DNA of 11,228 bases from assembly GCA_001784535.1 (NCBI GenBank), contig MFRJ01000099.1, positions 1 to 11,228 of the forward strand. The letters run 5' to 3'. The notes under the pieces are model-generated. The model was given only the letters and a program-made list of their open reading frames with translations. It was not told where the DNA came from and did no database searches. Origin of the DNA: Candidatus Melainabacteria bacterium GWA2_34_9 (lineage in GTDB: Bacteria; Cyanobacteriota; Vampirovibrionia; Gastranaerophilales; UBA9971). Of the stretch, positions 7,715 through 11,228 are shown one piece after another. A program made the translations under genes and the position numbers. Every line of letters starts with the position of its first letter. Within the stretch, counting starts at the first letter, position 1.

Positions 7715-7742
7715 TGTATAGTTAGTCGGATTATTTTTACAA
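7715..7742 (-). promoter_or_regulatory. Candidate promoter of the Tad operon
   Basis: On the minus strand TTGTAA (7742-7737) is separated by 16 bases from TATACA (7720-7715), each four of six to the sigma-70 consensus. Transcription would start near 7708, about 30 bases before the cpaB ATG. An AAGGAG at 7715-7710 follows at once but lies too far from the ATG to serve it. The match is moderate and the sequence AT-rich. Confidence 0.35.
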
Positions 7743-7816
7743 AACTTTAGTTTTTATAATGGCTTGAATAAAAAATAGTATATTTGCCCGACTTAAATTT
7801 TAAATAATGTTTATTG

Positions 7817-7854
7817 TTGATTGATTTTATTAACCAATAGTATGAAAATATACT
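7817..7854 (+). promoter_or_regulatory. Candidate promoter of thrS
   Basis: TTGATT (7817-7822) and TATGAA (7841-7846) are spaced by 18 bases. A better -10-like hexamer, TATACT (7849-7854, five of six), lies just downstream without a good -35 partner. Either would give a leader of only about 20-30 nt before the thrS ATG at 7885. That leaves no room for a T-box or a long autoregulatory operator. Confidence 0.35.
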
Positions 7855-7884
7855 TGAAAATAATTTTGTCAGAAGGAATAAAAT

Positions 7885-9834
7885 ATGTCAGAAATAAAAA
7901 TCAATCTTCCTGACGGATCTTCAATGGAAGTTCCTCAAAGTTTTACTGTAGCTGATCTGGCTAACAAAATTAGTGAAGGACTTGGAAGAGTTGCTGTTGC
8001 TGCAAAAATTAATGAAAATATTGTTGATTTAAACACAATATTGAAAAATGATGATAATGTGAAAATTTTAACATCAAAAGATGCTGAAACTCTTGATATT
8101 TTAAGGCATAGTACGGCTCACGTTATGGCACAGGCTGTTCAAAGAATTTATCCTAATGCAAAGATTGCTATTGGACCTACAATTGAAAACGGTTTTTATT
8201 ATGATTTTGATATTCCTGACACTTCTCTTAGCGTAGACGAGCTTTCAAAGATCGAAGAGCAGATGAATATTATTATTAAAGAAAATCAGACTTTTGAGCG
8301 TCATGAAATCACAAATGTTCAGGAAAAAATAACTGAATTTAGGGAAAAAGGCGAAATTTATAAAATAGAATTGCTTATGGAATACGCTTCACAAAATCCA
8401 ACCCTATATCTTGGAAAAAATAAAGATGGGAATATTGTATGGAATGATTTTTGTCGTGGACCGCATATTCCAAACACCAAATTTATAAAAGCATTTAAAC
8501 TTTTAAGCGTGGCAGGTGCTTACTGGCGAGGTGATGAAAAAAATAAAATGCTTCAGCGGATTTATGCGACTGCTTTTTGGACAAAAGACGAGCTTAATGA
8601 ATATCTTACAAGAATTGAAGAAGCAGAAAAAAGAGATCATAGAAAACTCGGCACACAGCTTGATTTGTTCAGCATAAGAGAAGAAGTCGGCGCAGGTCTT
8701 GTATTGTGGCACCCAAATTTAAGCGTAGTAAGACAGATGATTGAAGATTACTGGCGCTATGAGCATAGAAAAAGAGACTATGAAATAGTTTACACTCCAC
8801 ATATTGCAAAATCTCAACTCTGGGATATTTCGGGGCATAATGAGCATTTTAGAGAAAATATGTTTTATATGCAGGTTGAAGAGCAGGATTATGTGCTTAA
8901 ACCAATGAACTGTCCTTTCCATATTCTTATATATCAGGCAAAAAGATATAGTTACAGAAGTTTGCCTTTAAGAATGGCGGAACTCGGAACAGTTTACAGA
9001 AATGAAAGATCAGGTGCTCTGCATGGAATGACCAGAGTAAAAGGGTTTACGCAGGATGATGCGCATATTTTTTGTACACAGGATCAGTTCGTAGATGAAG
9101 TTAATAAGATAATCGACTTTATTGACGATACTTTGACTATGTTTGATATGACTTATGAAGTCGAATTATCCACACGTCCTGAAGGTTTTGCAGGAACTCT
9201 GGAAATTTGGGATAAAGCAGAAGCAGGACTTAAAAAAGCTTTAGAAGACAAAAAACTTTCTTATGTAATAAACGAAGGCGATGGTGCTTTTTATGGTCCA
9301 AAAATCGACTTTAAACTCAAGGATGCAATAGGAAGAACATGGCAGGGTGCTACAATTCAGCTTGATTTCAACTTGCCTATCAGGTTTAATCTTAAATACA
9401 CCGAAAAAGACGGAAGTATGCAGACGCCTGTTATGATTCACAGAGTAATTTTCGGCACAATGGAAAGATTTATCGGTATCCTTATAGAACATTATGCTGG
9501 TGCTTTCCCTGCATGGTTAGCTCCACAACAGGCAGTAGTAATTCCTATCGCTGATAGACACACTGAATTTGCACAAAGCATTTATAAAAAACTCAGAGAT
9601 GCCGACTTGAGAGTTGAACTTGATGATCGAAGCGAAAGTATGAATTATAAAATCAGGGAAGCCCAGAACAGAAAAATTCCTTATATGCTCGTAATAGGCG
9701 ATAAAGAAATTGAAGCTAATTATGTTGCTGTTAGAGCAAGATTAAAAGGCGATATTGGCGTAAAAAATATTGATGAATTTATAAATTCCCTCAAAAAAGA
9801 AATTGAAACCAAAGGTAAGGAAATTGTTAATTAG
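7885..9834 (+). CDS. thrS: Threonine--tRNA ligase
   Basis: This 649-residue class II synthetase attaches threonine to tRNA-Thr in the cytosol. All family domains are present: a TGS domain (about 1-63); the editing domain with HxxxH (His75, His79) and the Cys180/His184 pair in FCRGPH; the catalytic core (about 245-530); and the anticodon-binding domain (about 535-640). In the core, the zinc ligands read as Cys333 (MNCPFH), His384 (DDAHIFC) and His509 (MIHR). Motif 2 includes YRNERSGALHG (361-371), and motif 3 follows the third ligand. The phenylalanine after MNCP replaces the glycine of E. coli ThrRS; this is a known variant in many bacteria. The ATG has AAGGA 7 bases upstream. Transcription is divergent from the Tad operon and convergent with the next gene. 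Nothing suggests a duplicated or antibiotic-resistant copy. Confidence 0.98.
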   Translation: MSEIKINLPDGSSMEVPQSFTVADLANKISEGLGRVAVAAKINENIVDLNTILKNDDNVKILTSKDAETLDILRHSTAHVMAQAVQRIYPNAKIAIGPTIENGFYYDFDIPDTSLSVDELSKIEEQMNIIIKENQTFERHEITNVQEKITEFREKGEIYKIELLMEYASQNPTLYLGKNKDGNIVWNDFCRGPHIPNTKFIKAFKLLSVAGAYWRGDEKNKMLQRIYATAFWTKDELNEYLTRIEEAEKRDHRKLGTQLDLFSIREEVGAGLVLWHPNLSVVRQMIEDYWRYEHRKRDYEIVYTPHIAKSQLWDISGHNEHFRENMFYMQVEEQDYVLKPMNCPFHILIYQAKRYSYRSLPLRMAELGTVYRNERSGALHGMTRVKGFTQDDAHIFCTQDQFVDEVNKIIDFIDDTLTMFDMTYEVELSTRPEGFAGTLEIWDKAEAGLKKALEDKKLSYVINEGDGAFYGPKIDFKLKDAIGRTWQGATIQLDFNLPIRFNLKYTEKDGSMQTPVMIHRVIFGTMERFIGILIEHYAGAFPAWLAPQQAVVIPIADRHTEFAQSIYKKLRDADLRVELDDRSESMNYKIREAQNRKIPYMLVIGDKEIEANYVAVRARLKGDIGVKNIDEFINSLKKEIETKGKEIVN

Positions 9835-9844
9835 AAATTTTTAG

Positions 9845-10678
9845 CTAAAAAGCAGAATTCAAACTCATCTTTGTATTTGTTGAGGTGCTGGCTGTTTGAG
9901 CGCGATTATATAATTCATATTTTTTATCAAGTTCATACTTGTTCAAGTACAACTTCTCTTTAGCTAATTGATATTGTTGACTTTGATTGTCAACTTGACC
10001 TTGCTGACTTTGTTGAGCCAATCTATAGTCTTTATTTTGTTTATTTAATTTAATTAGTTGATCTTGTTGAACTAACTGATATTGTTGATTTTGTTGGGTT
10101 ACTTGAAATTGCTGATCTTGTTGAGCTAATTGATAGTCTTGTTCTTGTTGGGTTAATTGGTTTTGTTGATTCTGTTGAGCTAATTGATATTGTTGACTTG
10201 ATTGAATTGATTTATCTTGTTGTTCTTGCTTAGCTAACTGGTATTGTAAACTTTGTTGAGTTGTTTGGTTTTGTAAATCCTGCCTGGCTAGTTGATATTG
10301 GAGATTTTGTTGATTTAATTTGTCTTGCCGTTCTTGCTGAGTTAATTGATATTGTTGAAGTTTGTCTAATTGATTGTTATTAGACAAAAACATTATTAAT
10401 AAGACGATGAATGTCATTATAATTCCAATGACAATTGTGTCATTTTCACCAAAAAAAGACTTATCCGTTACATATTCTTCCGTCCCTGAATTTATTGGTC
10501 GGATATAAGTTATTGATGGGGCAATTAATTCGCCGTTGGAAGTTGTTATTAGTTTATAATCCACTTCATTTGAATAATTGATAATTTTCATTTCAGGAAC
10601 AGGTTCTCGAAATGAGTATCCTTGTAGTGCTTGTGGATTAATAAAACGTTGATTCGGATGATTTGAAGAGCTATCCAT
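9845..10678 (-). CDS. Membrane protein with Gln-rich 18-residue repeats, function unknown
   Basis: I do not recognise this family. The 277-residue product has no signal peptide. Residues 1-80 are soluble-looking, one membrane helix follows (about 82-98, IVIGIIMTFIVLLIMFL), and then comes a polar tail. Residues 110-253 are eight consecutive 18-residue units of approximate form YQLAQQxQQxQLTQQxQQ. The tyrosine recurs at 110, 128, 146, 164, 182, 200, 218, 236 and 254 without slippage; the eighth unit is degenerate. Eighteen residues equal five turns of an ordinary alpha-helix, so one long straight helix with a Tyr/Leu/Val stripe is likely. An upstream ATG at 10714 exists. I chose 10678 because AGGAG (10690-10686) sits 7 bases before it, while the earlier ATG has no ribosome site. 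The stop is 10 bp from that of thrS. A scaffold, tether or stalk role is only a guess. Confidence 0.8.
   Translation of the reverse strand: MDSSSNHPNQRFINPQALQGYSFREPVPEMKIINYSNEVDYKLITTSNGELIAPSITYIRPINSGTEEYVTDKSFFGENDTIVIGIIMTFIVLLIMFLSNNNQLDKLQQYQLTQQERQDKLNQQNLQYQLARQDLQNQTTQQSLQYQLAKQEQQDKSIQSSQQYQLAQQNQQNQLTQQEQDYQLAQQDQQFQVTQQNQQYQLVQQDQLIKLNKQNKDYRLAQQSQQGQVDNQSQQYQLAKEKLYLNKYELDKKYELYNRAQTASTSTNTKMSLNSAF
9920..10351. repeat. Coding tandem repeat, eight 54-bp units
   Basis: The 18-residue units of the Q-rich protein correspond to a 54-bp period in the DNA (eight units, 432 bp). The recurring plus-strand form is an alternation of TTGTTG, GATATTG and TTAATTG-like words. The units are diverged at the third position and also in residues, so the array is old and under protein-level selection, not a recent slippage product. 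Confidence 0.75.
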
Positions 10679-10685
10679 ACTTTTT

Positions 10686-10690
10686 CTCCT
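10686..10690 (-). promoter_or_regulatory. Shine-Dalgarno deciding the start of the Q-rich gene
   Basis: AGGAG on the minus strand lies 7 bases before the ATG at 10678-10676. It would fall inside the coding region if the upstream in-frame ATG at 10714 were used, which argues for the shorter protein beginning MDSSSNHPNQ. Confidence 0.75.
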
Positions 10691-10757
10691 ATTGTTTATT
10701 AATATATTTAACATATGTGTAATATGTGATTACGAAACAATGAAAAGAAAATGTTTG

Positions 10758-10785
10758 TTTATTTTACTGAGCTCAGTAAAATAAA
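10758..10785. promoter_or_regulatory. 28-bp perfect palindrome, possible operator
   Basis: The two halves, TTTATTTTACTGAG and CTCAGTAAAATAAA, are exact reverse complements with no central spacer, meeting between 10771 and 10772. A contiguous perfect dyad of 14 + 14 is hard to get by chance even in AT-rich DNA. It sits about 80 bp upstream of the Q-rich ATG (10678). It could be an operator for a homodimeric regulator or a strong RNA hairpin. Neither strand has a clear T-run immediately after it, so a terminator is less likely. Confidence 0.6.
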
Positions 10786-10805
10786 TTAATCATTTTTAGA
10801 TTAAT
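10785..10805. repeat. Inverted repeat ATTAATC/GATTAAT
   Basis: ATTAATC (10785-10791) and GATTAAT (10799-10805) are perfect inverted arms around a 7-base spacer. They directly adjoin the 28-bp palindrome, sharing its last base. Because ATTAAT is itself symmetric, ATTAATCA also appears as a direct repeat (10785-10792 and 10800-10807). Confidence 0.5.
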
Positions 10806-10826
10806 CAAAAAAATATTTATAATTTA

Positions 10827-10889
10827 ATACAACTATGTTAGATGTTATTTTTAAATAACACCTATTCATGATACAACTAACACACCTAT
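10827..10889. repeat. Cluster of direct repeats around an 18-bp dyad
   Basis: ATACAACTA occurs at 10827-10835 and 10871-10879. ACACCTAT occurs at 10858-10865 and 10882-10889. Between them TGTTATTT (10843-10850) and AAATAACA (10853-10860) form a dyad with a 2-base centre. The pattern looks like repeated protein-binding half-sites, but the words are short and the DNA is AT-rich. Confidence 0.4.
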
Positions 10890-11024
10890 ATATATAAAGT
10901 ATTTATAGTTTATGTAAAATTAAAAAAATAGACATATTGTTAAATAAGTTATTGTTTTAAAAAATATATCGAATAATTAAAATTTTACGCAATTTTTCGA
11001 CCGTTCTTGTTTTTATATAAATAT

Positions 11025-11037
11025 ACCGCTATGCGGT
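11025..11037 (+). repeat. Small GC hairpin before the 3'-end gene
   Basis: ACCGC (11025-11029) and GCGGT (11033-11037) pair around a 3-base TAT loop. A TATAAA at 11016-11021 just upstream could serve as a -10 box, which would place this hairpin at the very 5' end of the transcript. Its GC content stands out from the surrounding AT-rich DNA. Confidence 0.4.
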
Positions 11038-11069
11038 GGATTTACATGGATAAGGGCGGGAGAAAAAAT

Positions 11070-11228
11070 ATGTTTAGTCCAGATATGTACAGATATATCA
11101 TTGATCCGGATAATGTCACGGACGAGAGCGTTGAAAACAGAACCGTATCTGTTGAAAAACAAGTATTCAGGTACAGCATACTTGATCATGAAAAAGTTTT
11201 AAACGATTACAGTTTTTTTAGCAGAGCT
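11070..11228 (+). CDS. Unknown protein, N-terminal part (runs off the window)
   Basis: An open frame of 53 codons continues past the window end. The product begins MFSPDMYRYIIDPDNVTD and later reads VEKQVFRYSILDHEKVLNDY. It is hydrophilic and mixed-charge, with no signal peptide or membrane helix in the visible part, and I do not recognise it. The start at 11070 is supported by GGGAG (11058-11062) 7 bases upstream. Two earlier in-frame ATGs (11031 and 11046) lack a good ribosome site, and one falls inside the GC hairpin. Codon usage and composition look coding compared with the AT-rich DNA before it. It is transcribed away from the Q-rich gene, so the two may share the control region between them. 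Confidence 0.6.
   Translation, partial: MFSPDMYRYIIDPDNVTDESVENRTVSVEKQVFRYSILDHEKVLNDYSFFSRA

Larger units (their letters stand above)
10679..11069. other. AT-rich non-coding region between the Q-rich gene and the 3'-end gene
   Basis: About 390 bp without a supportable gene. It holds the ribosome site of the Q-rich gene, a 28-bp perfect palindrome (10758-10785), an inverted repeat (10785-10805), an 18-bp dyad (10843-10860), two spaced direct repeats (10827-10889), runs of A and T that may be curved, and a small GC hairpin at 11025-11037. It is the shared upstream region of two divergent genes, so regulatory function is plausible. Confidence 0.7.

Noticed and set aside
7678..7715. Leader peptide after the AAGGAG upstream of cpaB
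   Set aside because: The only frame at a suitable distance would start with ATT and encode seven residues before a stop. There is no attenuator-like structure.
7678..7884. T-box or autoregulatory operator ahead of thrS
   Set aside because: No T-box consensus word or terminator hairpin is visible, and the likely leader is only 20-30 nt.
9838..9851. TTTTTAGCTAAAAA between the convergent ends of thrS and the Q-rich gene as a bidirectional terminator
   Set aside because: It is a perfect 14-bp palindrome but AT-only apart from the AGCT centre. It cannot form a stable stem with a loop, and it overlaps the stop codon of the Q-rich gene.
9920..10351. Periodic repeats as a possible CRISPR array or satellite
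   Set aside because: The 54-bp period is a multiple of three, lies in frame in one long coding region, and has no unique spacers. It is a protein repeat.

Overview
The window is AT-rich, tightly packed bacterial DNA. Most of it is a six-gene minus-strand operon for the core of a Tad (tight adherence, Flp-type) pilus or secretion machine. A secretin with a signal peptide implies an outer membrane, so the host is a diderm. The low GC, the ThrRS variant (MNCPFH at the zinc cysteine) and the general look of the Tad proteins suggest an uncultured-type AT-rich lineage. My best guess is a non-photosynthetic relative of cyanobacteria (Vampirovibrionia/Melainabacteria), but this is a low-confidence impression and not something the sequence proves.

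Layout. Bases 1-158 (minus) hold the start of gcvT, the glycine-cleavage T protein, cut by the window edge, with its own candidate promoter at 213-242. Bases 297-7677 (minus) hold the Tad operon, transcribed cpaB/rcpC - cpaC/rcpA (secretin) - cpaE/tadZ (receiver plus ParA-like ATPase) - cpaF/tadA (secretion ATPase) - tadB - tadC. The first four genes are almost contiguous. A 109-bp gap with a long stem-loop separates tadA from tadB. Bases 7678-7884 are a divergent promoter region, followed by thrS (plus, 7885-9834). Convergent with thrS and only 10 bp away is an unrecognised minus-strand gene (9845-10678) for a single-span membrane protein. Its C-terminal half is a glutamine-rich array of strict 18-residue repeats. 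Upstream of it lies about 390 bp of very AT-rich non-coding DNA with a 28-bp perfect palindrome and several smaller dyads and direct repeats. A plus-strand gene of unknown function starts at 11070 and runs off the end.

How the genes work together. CpaC forms the outer-membrane channel and CpaB an associated periplasmic component. TadZ probably sets the polar or membrane site. TadA powers assembly through the inner-membrane platform TadB/TadC. No pilin, prepilin peptidase, TadD-type TPR lipoprotein or TadE/F/G minor pilin is in the window, so the substrate must be encoded elsewhere. thrS and gcvT look like ordinary housekeeping neighbours. The parts least explained by known families are the Q-rich repeat protein, the palindromic upstream region, and the tadA-tadB stem-loop.
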